Source: Oscillospiraceae bacterium
GTDB lineage: Bacteria > Bacillota > Clostridia > Oscillospirales > Ruminococcaceae
Reading direction: 5' to 3'
DNA length: 52,073 nt
NCBI GenBank assembly: GCA_014799395.1
Contig: JAAVID010000071.1
Coordinates: forward strand, 1 to 52,073
Below the pieces are notes generated by a model. That model was not told the DNA's origin and made no database searches. It saw only the letters and a program-made list of their open reading frames with translations. The position numbers and the translations under genes were made by a program. This document shows, one piece after another, positions 25,564-34,860 of this stretch (the stretch's first letter is position 1; every line of letters starts with the position of its first letter).

Positions 25564-26064
25564 TCAAGGAATAACAGACATATAGATCAATAACTGTATC
25601 TCCAACAGCAAGCCTATCACCGCGAAAGTGACCGCGTTGGCTTGTCCCGCGGGCATTATCACATAATCATCGGGGTAACTCTCGTTATACAGTACCTTGC
25701 ACTGTTCGCCCGATTTTGTCGACATAAACAAAACCGTTCCGGCAAAGGTCTTTTCGATCTGTTTTCCGTTTTTGTCAATAAACGTCAAAGTCGTTAAGCG
25801 CACGCTGCCGTTTCTGAACGGCAAAGCGTCGCTTGCCGATATTATCCCCGAAAACGGCTCGTTGACGTTAAGCCGCTTCCAATTTACGGCAAGCCATATC
25901 GGTCTTGGAAATAACGCCGCCAACATTATAATAAAACATACAAGCGGCAGTTTGTATGGCATTTCAAAATTCGCAAACCATTCCAGTACCTTAAACAGAA
26001 TTCCCAAAAGCCAGCCTGTCACAACAAGCACAACTTCCCATACTGTGAAAGCTCCTCTTACCAT
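25564..26064 (-). CDS. membrane protein, paralogue 2 of 3
   Basis: ATG at 26064 is chosen because GGAGGTGG lies four bases upstream; the frame is open further back into the preceding gene. The 166-residue product has spans near residues 8-28 and 39-58, a middle with GEQCKVLYNESYPDDYVIMP, and a C-terminal span. The middle motif matches paralogue 1 (KVLxxxxxPDDxxIxP). Confidence 0.7.
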   Translation of the reverse strand: MVRGAFTVWEVVLVVTGWLLGILFKVLEWFANFEMPYKLPLVCFIIMLAALFPRPIWLAVNWKRLNVNEPFSGIISASDALPFRNGSVRLTTLTFIDKNGKQIEKTFAGTVLFMSTKSGEQCKVLYNESYPDDYVIMPAGQANAVTFAVIGLLLEIQLLIYMSVIP

Positions 26065-26090
26065 AAGACCACCTCCGTGCCGCCGCATTG

Positions 26091-26600
26091 TCAGCAAAAC
26101 ACTATCAGACCTATTATAGTAACGCACTCAATAAGCACGCCCGCCACCGCCGAGATGACCGCCTGCTTGAACGCCTGCGGCACGAAAATAAGCGCGTCCA
26201 TATACTCTTTCGCAAACATAATATCGTTTTGGTCGCATACCTTGAACATTGTCGGAAAAATAAATTCCAATGTTTTATGATACGTTTTTCCGTCCTTTGA
26301 GAAAAACTCGATATAGATACAATGTCTTGTACCTTTGCCTCGCCCGGTGGTATAGCTTTTTCGCACAAATGCCGTTGTGCGTTCCCAAGTGCGTATCTCT
26401 TTCCAATTACCCAGAAGCCAGACAGGTTTCGCGAAAAGTGCCAACGCCGCCACTGCAACCGCTATCAAGAATAGTTTATCATCAAATGACCTTGTAAAGT
26501 GCCCGGCTTCCAAATCATGATAAAACATGGAGAACAGAGCTATAACGAAACCAAATCCCAAAGCGACCCCTTCCCAAGTCCTGAAAGTACCGTCCGTCAT
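26091..26600 (-). CDS. membrane protein, paralogue 3 of 3
   Basis: The 169-residue protein starts MTDGTFRTWEGVALGFGF, resembling the start of paralogue 2 (MVRGAFTVWEVVLV). It has two N-terminal spans, the same beta-rich middle (IYIEFFSKDGKTYHKTLEF) and a final span. ATG with AAGGAGCG upstream. The three genes are spaced 56 and 26 bases apart and probably form one transcript with the hydrolase upstream. Confidence 0.7.
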   Translation of the reverse strand: MTDGTFRTWEGVALGFGFVIALFSMFYHDLEAGHFTRSFDDKLFLIAVAVAALALFAKPVWLLGNWKEIRTWERTTAFVRKSYTTGRGKGTRHCIYIEFFSKDGKTYHKTLEFIFPTMFKVCDQNDIMFAKEYMDALIFVPQAFKQAVISAVAGVLIECVTIIGLIVFC

Positions 26601-26610
26601 TTTGCGCTCC

Positions 26611-27129
26611 TTAAATAACGTCTATCTGCACGCTCTTCATAACCTCCAGCGCCGCCTTATGCTTTTCGTTATCGAACGACGCGCAAGCCGAGCTGTCAAC
26701 AACGATACGGCTCTCGGGGAGCGCGGCTTTCGCGATAACGGCGTTGGAGACAACGCAAATATCCGTCACCAGTCCGCAGAACTCGACCTCGGTATACTTC
26801 TTCCCCGCGAGAAATTCCGCAAGCTCCAACGAACCGAACGTGCCCTTTTCAATGACAATATCGTCATTGTAAAGGCAGTCCGCGACCTTTCCGTAGAGCT
26901 TATGCCCCTCCGTTCCCTTAACGCAGTGCTTGACGGGGAGCTTCCTGCCCTCGGCGGTCTCGAGATAATCCTCGCCGTGAGTATCCAACGTAAAAATTAT
27001 CCGTCCGCCGCTTTTGCGGTATTGCTCTATCTTCCCGACGATTATCGGCTCCAACAGCTCCGCGCCCGCAAATCCGAGCGAGCCGTTCACAAAATCATTC
27101 TGATAATCCACAACAACAAGAGCTTTCAT
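26611..27129 (-). CDS. pncA: nicotinamidase-type cysteine hydrolase
   Basis: The 172-residue protein of the isochorismatase-like fold has Asp8 in VVVDYQNDF, the metal-site region TLDTHGEDY, a conserved lysine in IEKGTFGS and the nucleophile Cys in CGLVTDICV. This matches nicotinamidases, which release nicotinate from nicotinamide. With pncB close by, a role in NAD salvage is likely. Other isochorismatase-like substrates cannot be excluded. Confidence 0.82.
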   Translation of the reverse strand: MKALVVVDYQNDFVNGSLGFAGAELLEPIIVGKIEQYRKSGGRIIFTLDTHGEDYLETAEGRKLPVKHCVKGTEGHKLYGKVADCLYNDDIVIEKGTFGSLELAEFLAGKKYTEVEFCGLVTDICVVSNAVIAKAALPESRIVVDSSACASFDNEKHKAALEVMKSVQIDVI

Positions 27130-27144
27130 AGCGATCCTCCGAGC

Positions 27145-28512
27145 TTATTTTCTCTTTCTCTTGAAATTCTTTTCCCAGTTTTCAATTATCTTGGTCTGAC
27201 TGCGCTCCAGCGCCAGCGAATTCGGCGGTACCTCGCTCGTTATGGTCGAGCCCGCGGCGGTAGTCGCGTTTTCGCCTATCTTGACGGGAGCGATAAGGTT
27301 GGTGTTGCAGCCGATGAACGCGTTTGCGCCGATCTCGGTGCGGAACTTGTTCACGCCGTCATAGTTCGCGGTAACGCAGCCGCAGCCGAAATTAACGCCG
27401 CGTCCGACGTCGCTGTCGCCGACGTATGTAAGGTGCGATATAGCCGTGTTCTCGCCGATGTCGCTGTTCTTGACCTCCACGAAATCGCCTATCTTCACGC
27501 CCCTGCGGATTATCGTGCCGGGACGCAGCTGCGCGAACGGACCTATCCTTACATTGTCCTCGACAGTCGTCGAATAAGCCTGTACATTATTTAATATAAC
27601 ATTATCGCCGACAGTGCAGTCCTCTATATGGGAATTCGCGCCGATAGTGCAGTTTTTGCCGATAACGGTCTTTCCGAGTATCATAGTGTTCGGCAGAACC
27701 GTGGTGTCACAACCTATCTTAACGTCCGCGCCGATAATAATGCCGTCAGTTGAAATAAAGCTGACTCCCTCGTCAAGCAGCCTGTTTATAACGCGGATAC
27801 GCGCTTTTTCGTTTAATTCCATAAGGCTTTGCCGAGTGTTCGCGCCGAGGACTATATCGGGATTTGCGCTCTTGTAAGCCTGCGCTCCGCCGATTATCTC
27901 CACGCAGTCGGTGAGATAGAACTCGCCCGAGGCGTTCTCGTCGGTGAGACGGGGCAGCGCCCTCAGCAGCGCGTCCGAATTGAACCAGTACGCGCCCGAA
28001 TTGACCTCGCATATTTCCGCCTCCTCGGGGGAACAATCCTTTTGTTCGCGGATAGCGGTGAATCTCCCGTTTTCGTCGCGGATAATCCTGCCGTAGCCCG
28101 TCGGATCGGCGATCTCGGCGGTGATGACGGTAACGGCGGCTTTTTGCTCCTTATGCATTGCCAGCGATTTTTCCAGCGTTTCCTCGTCGATAAACGGCGC
28201 GTCGCCGTTCAGCACGCAGATATATTCGGCAGCCTCGATAAACTCCTGCGCCTGCTTTACCGCGTCGCCCGTGCCTTTCTGCTCGGGCTGAAAATAGGTG
28301 TAGATTATCTTACCGCGCTTGTTGACGTACTCCTCGGTAAGCTCCTTTTTGTAGCCCGTGATGACCGCGGTCTCGTCAAAACCGAACTTCTCCGCCGTAT
28401 CCATTACCCAGCCGAGCATCGGCTTTTTAAGAACCTCGCAAAGCACCTTGGGGCGCTCGGACTTCATTCTCTTGCCCGCGCCGCCCGCCAGAATTATACA
28501 ACCGGTTGTCAT
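27145..28512 (-). CDS. glmU: bifunctional UDP-GlcNAc pyrophosphorylase / glucosamine-1-P acetyltransferase
   Basis: The start ATG at 28512 is favoured by GTGAGGT eight bases upstream; a frame of seven more codons lacks a good site. The N-terminal uridyltransferase begins CIILAGGAGKRMKSERPK and has the GTGDAVKQA signature; the C-terminal half is a left-handed beta helix of hexapeptide repeats, with the acetyltransferase region SHLTYVGDSDVGRGVNFGCG. It makes UDP-GlcNAc for peptidoglycan. The 455-residue length is standard. Confidence 0.97.
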   Translation of the reverse strand: MTTGCIILAGGAGKRMKSERPKVLCEVLKKPMLGWVMDTAEKFGFDETAVITGYKKELTEEYVNKRGKIIYTYFQPEQKGTGDAVKQAQEFIEAAEYICVLNGDAPFIDEETLEKSLAMHKEQKAAVTVITAEIADPTGYGRIIRDENGRFTAIREQKDCSPEEAEICEVNSGAYWFNSDALLRALPRLTDENASGEFYLTDCVEIIGGAQAYKSANPDIVLGANTRQSLMELNEKARIRVINRLLDEGVSFISTDGIIIGADVKIGCDTTVLPNTMILGKTVIGKNCTIGANSHIEDCTVGDNVILNNVQAYSTTVEDNVRIGPFAQLRPGTIIRRGVKIGDFVEVKNSDIGENTAISHLTYVGDSDVGRGVNFGCGCVTANYDGVNKFRTEIGANAFIGCNTNLIAPVKIGENATTAAGSTITSEVPPNSLALERSQTKIIENWEKNFKRKRK

Positions 28513-28542
28513 AGCAAATACCTCACATTCCAAAGGATAATT

Positions 28543-29754
28543 ATGAATTTACTGTTATATTATTTCCTCCGCAAGCTCTTTGTAAAGCTATATTTTACGG
28601 AGAAATATATTTATCTCAAAAAAGGCGTTATTCTGCGCCGTTTAAGCGTAATACCTCTCGACCGCGTAGTCCGCGTGACCTCCGAGCGCTCGCTCATTAT
28701 GCGGATATTCGGCGCGAAAAAGATGATCGTTTTCACCGTCAGCGGAAATGTGACGTTTTATCTGCGGAAAAGCGAAGATCTGCCGTTTCTCCCCGAAATA
28801 CGCTCCGTTCCGGTAAGACCGCGCTTTTCGGAGGTGATATTCGGCGCGTTCGCCGATACCCGCGCGCTCGGCGGAATGGCGCTCCTCGCCGCGTTCCTGC
28901 GGAGAATAAGCGCGATTTTCGGCGGTGAATACTTCGACCGCGTGATGTACGCCCTCTCCGAGACCGCCGAAACGCTGTCGGACGCGCTTTCGCTGCTGCA
29001 CATCGCCGTGCCGGGAATAGCCGCCCTGCTCGCCGTGTTCGTACTGGCGGCGTGGTCGCTGGCGTTCGCGAGAAAGCTCCTGCGGCTCGCGAACCTCCGC
29101 GCCGCGCGGCACGGCAGCCTATTGCGCGTTCAAAGCGGCGTAATAACATTATATGACCATACGCTTGTACTCAATTCCGCGGCGGTAACGGTAAGCCCGC
29201 TCTCGGCAATATTAGCCAAACGCGCCCCCGTCTATCTGCGCGGCGTGATGATACACCCCGCCGCCCGCCGAGCCAAGTCCGCGAAAATGATCCGCGCCCT
29301 CTGCGGTATTCCCGTTGACGGCGCTCCGAAACTTAAACCGCCGCGCTCGTCATTTTTAGGCTTCTGCGCCGCGCCGTTATGGTGGACGGTCGGCTTTGCG
29401 GCAATGCTCGCTCTCGTGTATATTTCGGACGGTCTGCGCTATGCAATGCTCTTAAAAACAGCATTGTACAGCGGACTGATGATAAGCCTTTACGCCGTCG
29501 CGGTAAGTCTTGTCTGCATGAGCCGCTCGGGATTGACCGTCGGAGAACGCACCGTAAAGCTGTCCATGCGGCGCGGACTGCGCCTGTACGCGTACTCCGT
29601 TCCCAAAGTAACGCTCGCCGAGGAGACCATTTCGCAAAGCGTTTTTCAGCGCCGTTCGGGACTGTGCCATTTTCGCTTGGCGACAGCCGAACGCTCTCGG
29701 CTCACCGCGCGGCAGCTTATCAAAAGCGAAATTCCGCGCTGTACTCCGTTTTGA
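28543..29754 (+). CDS. membrane protein with bacterial PH (YdbS/YdbT-like) domain
   Basis: The start is ATG at 28543, with AAAGGA upstream; the open frame to the left runs antisense to glmU. The 403-residue protein has a PH-like stretch (KKGVILRRLSVIPLDRVVRV and MIVFTVSGNVTFYL), then three or four membrane spans (IAALLAVFVLAAW and LWWTVGFAAMLALVYI among them) and a second PH-like segment (VQSGVITLYDHTLVL). It is very rich in Arg and Ala. Divergent from glmU. Function unknown; YdbS/YdbT pairs are linked to envelope stress. Confidence 0.72.
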   Translation: MNLLLYYFLRKLFVKLYFTEKYIYLKKGVILRRLSVIPLDRVVRVTSERSLIMRIFGAKKMIVFTVSGNVTFYLRKSEDLPFLPEIRSVPVRPRFSEVIFGAFADTRALGGMALLAAFLRRISAIFGGEYFDRVMYALSETAETLSDALSLLHIAVPGIAALLAVFVLAAWSLAFARKLLRLANLRAARHGSLLRVQSGVITLYDHTLVLNSAAVTVSPLSAILAKRAPVYLRGVMIHPAARRAKSAKMIRALCGIPVDGAPKLKPPRSSFLGFCAAPLWWTVGFAAMLALVYISDGLRYAMLLKTALYSGLMISLYAVAVSLVCMSRSGLTVGERTVKLSMRRGLRLYAYSVPKVTLAEETISQSVFQRRSGLCHFRLATAERSRLTARQLIKSEIPRCTPF

Positions 29755-30094
29755 TTGCTTTTTCTCCCGAGACCGCCCAATTGATAACCTCCGCGACAAA
29801 CCGCGGAGTAACGCTCTTGGGAAGCTCGAACGGCATAATATAACGCTCCCAACAGCCGCTCGTCTGTTTGCCTTGGAACTCGCGCCCTTTGCTCACGGCA
29901 TACGGCGTCGGAGCGTTCAGCGGTATCGTAAGGATAAGCCGCTTGTCCTCGGAAATGATATGCAGAAACGGCGTACCCCAATCGTTTGACGAAACGCGCT
30001 CCCAATAATCGCGGTCGTTTTCTCCCGAAAGAACATACCGGACGTAATTCCTACTCAGAACGGAGATTTTTCTGCGCCCCTTAGCCCTAACCAT
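29720..30094 (-). CDS. hypothetical protein, 124 residues
   Basis: No family recognised. Basic N-terminus (VRAKGRRKISVLSRNYVRYVL), then a globular middle with NDWGTPFLHIISEDKRLILT and GCWERYIMPFELPKSVTP. The start overlaps the decarboxylase stop by one base (TAATG), so it is translationally coupled. Its 3' end overlaps the convergent PH-domain gene by 35 bases. Confidence 0.62.
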   Translation of the reverse strand: MVRAKGRRKISVLSRNYVRYVLSGENDRDYWERVSSNDWGTPFLHIISEDKRLILTIPLNAPTPYAVSKGREFQGKQTSGCWERYIMPFELPKSVTPRFVAEVINWAVSGEKAIKTEYSAEFRF

Positions 30095-31386
30095 TATGCC
30101 CCCGATTTCGTAAGCACGGAGACCGTTTTCACGCCATGCATTTTCAGCGCGTCGACCACGTTATGGTCGATTATCTCCCCGGGGAATATCAGCGGCACTC
30201 CGGGAGGACACGGCGCTCTCAGCGCTCCGCAGACCTCGCCGGTTGCGTGTTCAATGGAAACCGTCCTCTGCGGCTTGAACATAGCCTCCCACATAGGCAT
30301 ATCGACGGCGGGCTGTATCGGAGGATACTTCACAAGCGGCTGCGGCGTGCCCATAGGCACGAACATTACCGCCATTTCCGCGCGCTCGCAGTCCTCCATT
30401 GAAGTGACCGCCGAGAACATCAGCACGACATAATTCTCGTCCGCCATTTCGCACTCCACGCCGTTCGAGCGGAGCGCGCGGGCGAAATCAAAGCCGCTCA
30501 TTCCGCATTCCCTCGCGTTAATGGTAACGCGCAGCGGATCGCTCTTTTTCATCGGTATCCCATAGCGTTCGAGGTTTTCCTTGAGCATAGCCACCGCCTC
30601 GCAGGCGTTGTTTACCATCTGAACGTTCTCCGCTATCATAGCGTTAAAGCGGTCAAGGCTCTCCAGTATCAGATACGACGGGCTTGACGAGCCGAACATC
30701 GCCATCATTTCCTTTGCGCGCGAAGAGTCGATACCGTCCGTAAAATGCAGATACGCGCCGCCCGTTATAACGGGGAGCGTCTTGTGCGCCGATTCCGCGC
30801 TGATAAGCGGAAAACCGAGGTCCATAGGGTGCATATAGTCCGTACCGAATATGTTCTTGTCCACAAACTTTAAGTACGCGCCGTGAGCGTTGTCGATAAG
30901 CACGGGCATTTTCGGGTTGACGAACTTCCACGAGCCGCCGTAATAGTCGATATTCGTGATGAACAGAGCGTCCGCGCCGCTCACCGCCTCGGCATCGTAT
31001 GTAACGTCCGCGGTCATATACTCCTTCGGATACAGCCATTTTACGTTCATTTTCAGCATAGCCGCCGCCGAAGCAAGCGCCCTGTGCGAATACCGCGAAG
31101 CCGCAATGGTCTTGCACCCCTGCGATCTCAGCACCGCCAGACCCGCTTGAATGGCGAGCGTGCTTCCGCCGCAGGAATAGCAGGTCTTTTTCGCGCCGAA
31201 AACGCTCGCGGCAAGAGTCTCGCTCGTTCCGATTATCCCTCCCGAGAGATCGGAATGATAAAGACTGTCCGCGCCCGACACCTCGGTAATGTCGTGCGGG
31301 AATTCGCCCTTGTGACCGGGCATATGCAGCCGCAGTTTGTTTTCCGTGGTATATCGTTCCAAAAAGTTGCAAATCGGTGTATTCAT
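30094..31386 (-). CDS. Orn/Lys/Arg decarboxylase-family PLP enzyme
   Basis: The 430-residue protein has LHMPGHKG near the N-terminus, the ADSLYHSDL motif, FGAKKTCYSCGGST, LIDNAHGAYLKF and the Schiff-base lysine in SAHKTLPVITGGAYLH. It is the short Gram-positive form of the basic amino-acid decarboxylases that make cadaverine, putrescine or agmatine. The C-terminal region has APCPPGVPLIFPGE, a family hallmark. Which amino acid is used cannot be told. Confidence 0.92.
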   Translation of the reverse strand: MNTPICNFLERYTTENKLRLHMPGHKGEFPHDITEVSGADSLYHSDLSGGIIGTSETLAASVFGAKKTCYSCGGSTLAIQAGLAVLRSQGCKTIAASRYSHRALASAAAMLKMNVKWLYPKEYMTADVTYDAEAVSGADALFITNIDYYGGSWKFVNPKMPVLIDNAHGAYLKFVDKNIFGTDYMHPMDLGFPLISAESAHKTLPVITGGAYLHFTDGIDSSRAKEMMAMFGSSSPSYLILESLDRFNAMIAENVQMVNNACEAVAMLKENLERYGIPMKKSDPLRVTINARECGMSGFDFARALRSNGVECEMADENYVVLMFSAVTSMEDCERAEMAVMFVPMGTPQPLVKYPPIQPAVDMPMWEAMFKPQRTVSIEHATGEVCGALRAPCPPGVPLIFPGEIIDHNVVDALKMHGVKTVSVLTKSGA

Positions 31387-31432
31387 ATCTTCGCTCCCAT
31401 AAAATAATCCGTCGCTCCGTCTTGCCCGAATA

Positions 31433-32671
31433 TCAGGTCGAGCTGTCCGCCGGATCGTCGATCCTCAGCGCGTCATAGTCTATCTTGTACGCGTATTCCG
31501 TATTCCATTCCGACATTTTCTTGTTGAATTCGGTGCTTTTCATCTGCTCGTAAATATAATCGGTAAACGATTTTTTCTGCTCGTCGCTGACCTTTGCGTC
31601 GTCGGCGTATATCATAATGTGTACGCCGTAATCGGTAACGCAGACCGTTCTGTCGCCTATCTTCTCGGGAACGAACGCCGCCTCCTGAAACTCCTCCATA
31701 TAGGCTACCCCGTTCGGAATTACGACATATCCGTCGGGATACATCGACGAAGCCGCGGCGTCGTTTGAGTACTCGAGTACCAGTTTCTGGAAATCCTCGC
31801 CGTCGTCGAGCTTTTTCTGTACCTCGTCGACCTTGTCCTGGAGCTCGGCGGCTTTTTCCGCGCGAATTTTATCCGCCGCTTCGTCATCGCCCTTCTGACG
31901 GTTTGCGGTTATGTCGTCCTGCGTTTCCTCGTCAAAGCCGAGCAGGATATGCTTTATCATACGCGCGCCCTCGGGCACCCAGACGGAAGTAAATCCGCCC
32001 TGCTCGTACTCCGAAAGGCTGTCGTTGTACAGCTGCTTGACCTGCTCCTCATAACCGAGGAACGACTCCTCCGCGGCGGAATACTCAACGCTCTTTCCGA
32101 CCTCGGCGATGAGCTTCTGCGTTACTGCCGAGCTTATCTGCCACTTGAGCAGGTCGTCCCTGGTCATATTGCAGCCCGCAAGGTATTCGTCGAACTCCTT
32201 GCTCCCGCGCTCGCGCTTTTGCTCGTCGGTTATCGTCTCGGGGTCCGCGGTGCCGTAGTCCGCGTCCTCGCCGAACGCCTCTATCTGCTCCTCAATGTGG
32301 CTGTTGTAGTCCTCCTCGACGGCGTTCATTTCCTCCTCCGTCAGCGTAGATATGCCAAGCTCGGCAGCCTTTTTCATAATGATACGTTCATTTATAAGGT
32401 ATGTGATGATCGTATTGCGGTCGCTCTTACAGCTTTCGGCAACGCTTTCGGCGGTATCGTCCTCTATGCCCTCGCCCTTGAGCACATAAGTGTATTCTTT
32501 TTTGAAGTCCTCGTAGGTTATCTTCATGCTGTCGTCGCCGCCGTTGGTCGGTTCGGCGATAACAGCCTCGGGTTTCGGCTCGGTCTTGGTACCGAATTTC
32601 ATCGAACAGCCGCCAAGCGAACCCGCCAGCAGAAGCGCGGTACCCGCGCATAATATTTTGTTGAATTTCAT
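31433..32671 (-). CDS. PrsA/SurA-like foldase lipoprotein
   Basis: The 412-residue protein has a lipoprotein signal ending LAGSLGGCS (Cys22). A helical SurA-N-type domain follows, with a long acidic region, and then a parvulin-like segment (KHILLGFDEE, DFQKLVLEYSNDAA, GDRTVCVTDYGVHIMI). These proteins act outside the membrane to help secreted proteins fold. The peptidyl-prolyl isomerase core appears complete though divergent. It has its own promoter in the intergenic region shared with the divergent lipoprotein gene. Confidence 0.85.
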   Translation of the reverse strand: MKFNKILCAGTALLLAGSLGGCSMKFGTKTEPKPEAVIAEPTNGGDDSMKITYEDFKKEYTYVLKGEGIEDDTAESVAESCKSDRNTIITYLINERIIMKKAAELGISTLTEEEMNAVEEDYNSHIEEQIEAFGEDADYGTADPETITDEQKRERGSKEFDEYLAGCNMTRDDLLKWQISSAVTQKLIAEVGKSVEYSAAEESFLGYEEQVKQLYNDSLSEYEQGGFTSVWVPEGARMIKHILLGFDEETQDDITANRQKGDDEAADKIRAEKAAELQDKVDEVQKKLDDGEDFQKLVLEYSNDAAASSMYPDGYVVIPNGVAYMEEFQEAAFVPEKIGDRTVCVTDYGVHIMIYADDAKVSDEQKKSFTDYIYEQMKSTEFNKKMSEWNTEYAYKIDYDALRIDDPADSST

Positions 32672-32961
32672 TTTAATGTCCTTTCAATCTAAATGCGGTC
32701 ACATTTCAATACTTTTCGACATATCAAAAGATAATATAACAATTTGAAATATAATTTTTGCCAAGAAAAGAACCGCTCACTTCATTATAACACAAATCTA
32801 AAAAAAAATAAAGATAAAGTACGAAATATTTCAAAAAAGTAATGATTTTTTTTTTGAAATGTGTTATAATGGAATAGACGTAATTCTTAGGGGGTAAAAA
32901 ACCTCGTTTTTCAATACATTTTGTAGAATTATGCAGAAAATCAACGGGAGGTTATTTAAAT
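32672..32961. promoter_or_regulatory. divergent promoter region
   Basis: A leftward -10 (GTGTTATAATG on the minus strand, around 32795) and a rightward -10 (GTGTTATAATG, TATAAT around 32866) face apart. The rightward leader contains AGGGGGTAAAAAACCTCGTTTTT (split: stem AGG/CCT, then U-run), a weak attenuator-like hairpin. Otherwise AT-rich with no gene. Confidence 0.45.
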
Positions 32962-34131
32962 ATGACTTCAAAATGGTTAAAACGGGCGGCTGTACTGCTT
33001 GCCCTGTGTATGACGTTAGGACTTGCGGGCTGTAACAAAGAGGGCGAGGAAAGCTCGTCCGATTCGTCGGAGGCGACTGCGGAGGTAGAGGAGAATGTGC
33101 GCAAGGTCGGGTATATTTTCCACGACAGCGCGGACAAGAACGGCTTTTCGGGGCAGATGAGCTTCCAGCGCTTCAAAGCCTCAAACCGCAGCAGTATGGA
33201 TACCTGCTATATAGACAATGTCACCATCACCGACTTCGAGAAGGCTGTAAAGGCGCTAGTTTCGGACGGCGGCTGCACGGAGATAGTATCGGGAAGCCCG
33301 ATCTTCGCCAACATGCTGGGTTCGGTATCCGATAAATATATGAACATAAACTTTATAAGCTACGGCGCGACGAGCAGTCCCGCTAACGTAAGCGCGTACA
33401 CCGAAGCGCCGTATCAGGGCTCCTTTGTCGCGGGTATGGTCGCGGCGTTCAATTCCGAGAACGAGAAGATCGGCGTCGTCGCCGACACCGATATGCTCTG
33501 CTCCACCGCCGTGACAAACGCCGCGGCGCGCGGAATGCAGCTGGTATACGAGGACGCGTCGCTGTACGTGGCGACCGCTACCCGCGACGCGGAGATCGAG
33601 GAAGCCATAGACGCGCTTCTTAACAGCGGCTGCGACGTTATCATCTGCTACACCGAGTCGCCGCGCTCCGTTGAATACTGCGAGCAAAAAGGCGTAAAAT
33701 ATATCGGAAGTCTTGATTACAAGGGCGAGGAATCGAATTATCCGAATATGCTGATGTACTTTTGCAGCCGCCGCGACAGCTACTTCCTCGCGCAGTTCAA
33801 GCAGATGCAGCTTAACACTTGGACGCCCGAAAGCTATTTCGGAACTATGAGCAACGGTATAATCGCGGTCTCCGCGGCGCTCGGCGCGGCAAAGCCCGAA
33901 ACTCAGCAGCTTATCGACGCGCTCGTTCCCAAGATAGTAAGCGGGGACGCGCTCGCGTTTGATGGCGAGATCAAGGATAACCTGGGCTCCATCAGATATA
34001 TGATGGCGGAGACTATGCTCGACTCCGAGATACTGACTATGAACTGGTACGTTGAGGGCGTAGTTGAGCTCGGCAGCTTCCGCGAGATACAGACCGACCT
34101 GCCTCAGAACAGTTTTGAGATCAAAAGCTGA
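32962..34131 (+). CDS. BMP-family ABC substrate-binding lipoprotein
   Basis: The 389-residue protein has a signal peptide with lipobox LGLAGCN (Cys24), a Ser/Glu-rich linker and a periplasmic-binding fold of the basic membrane protein type (VGYIFHDSADKNGFSGQM, YQGSFVAGMVAAF, IGVVADTDM). Such proteins usually bind nucleosides and feed an ABC importer. No permease or ATPase genes are adjacent; the next gene is a sigma factor after a strong terminator. It may therefore use a distant transporter or act as a sensor. Confidence 0.85.
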   Translation: MTSKWLKRAAVLLALCMTLGLAGCNKEGEESSSDSSEATAEVEENVRKVGYIFHDSADKNGFSGQMSFQRFKASNRSSMDTCYIDNVTITDFEKAVKALVSDGGCTEIVSGSPIFANMLGSVSDKYMNINFISYGATSSPANVSAYTEAPYQGSFVAGMVAAFNSENEKIGVVADTDMLCSTAVTNAAARGMQLVYEDASLYVATATRDAEIEEAIDALLNSGCDVIICYTESPRSVEYCEQKGVKYIGSLDYKGEESNYPNMLMYFCSRRDSYFLAQFKQMQLNTWTPESYFGTMSNGIIAVSAALGAAKPETQQLIDALVPKIVSGDALAFDGEIKDNLGSIRYMMAETMLDSEILTMNWYVEGVVELGSFREIQTDLPQNSFEIKS

Positions 34132-34154
34132 TTACATTAAAAACATACTTAACG

Positions 34155-34190
34155 TCGTACCGTATTATATAATACGGTACGAATTTTTTT
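34155..34190 (+). terminator. terminator of the BMP lipoprotein gene
   Basis: TCGTACCGTATT pairs perfectly with AATACGGTACGA over 12 bp around ATAT, followed by ATTTTTTT. Confidence 0.92.
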
Positions 34191-34251
34191 GAAAAAGTGT
34201 AATATTTTCGGAAAAACCGTGTCTTTATAAGTGAAAAGGGAGGTGAGCGGA

Positions 34252-34860
34252 TTGAACGCGAATCATTCAAATTCGGAAGATTTTGACGACGCTCCGAGCT
34301 TTTACGGTCATACGGACAGTGAGATAATCGCGCTGTTCTTCAAGCGCAGCGAAAACGCGCTCTCGGCGGTCAGCTTAAAATACGGAAAGTATATTTCGGC
34401 TGTTGCGATGAATGTTCTGGGAAATTATCAGGAGGCGGAGGAATGTGTAAACGACGCGCTTCTTCAAGCCTGGGAAAATATTCCTCCCGCTTCTCCGAAA
34501 AATCTCGGGGGATATATGGCGAAGCTCGTCAAGAACATCTCGCTCAACAGATACAGGCAGGCGCACGCCGAAAAGCGCGGCGGCGAGGTCTCGAATATTT
34601 ATTCGGAGCTCGACGAAAGCATTTCGGGCAGCGACAACATCGAACGCAATTACGAGAACAAGGAATTGCTCGCCGCGGTCAATACGTTCCTCGGAAAGCT
34701 CCCCGCAAACAAGCGCAATATCTTTGTGCTGAGGTACTGGTACTGTATGAGCTTATCCGACCTCGCCGCGCGCGTGGGAATGACCGAAAACCGCCTTGCT
34801 GTGGAATTGTTCAGAATAAGGCAGAAGCTGATAAAATATTTACGGAAGAGGGGATATTAA
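34252..34860 (+). CDS. ECF-type sigma-70 family sigma factor
   Basis: TTG at 34252 is preferred because GGGAGGTG ends seven bases before it; GTG at 34231 is in frame but precedes that site. The protein (about 202 residues) has a region 2 (NYQEAEECVNDALLQAWENI) and a region 4 helix-turn-helix (NIFVLRYWYCMSLSDLAARV, TENRLAVELFRIR). The next gene starts immediately after its stop and has a single membrane span, as in sigma/anti-sigma pairs. Confidence 0.85.
   Translation: MNANHSNSEDFDDAPSFYGHTDSEIIALFFKRSENALSAVSLKYGKYISAVAMNVLGNYQEAEECVNDALLQAWENIPPASPKNLGGYMAKLVKNISLNRYRQAHAEKRGGEVSNIYSELDESISGSDNIERNYENKELLAAVNTFLGKLPANKRNIFVLRYWYCMSLSDLAARVGMTENRLAVELFRIRQKLIKYLRKRGY

Noticed and set aside
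26527-27594. 355-codon + strand frame opposite the nicotinamidase and glmU
   Set aside because: Antisense shadow spanning two real genes and their gap.
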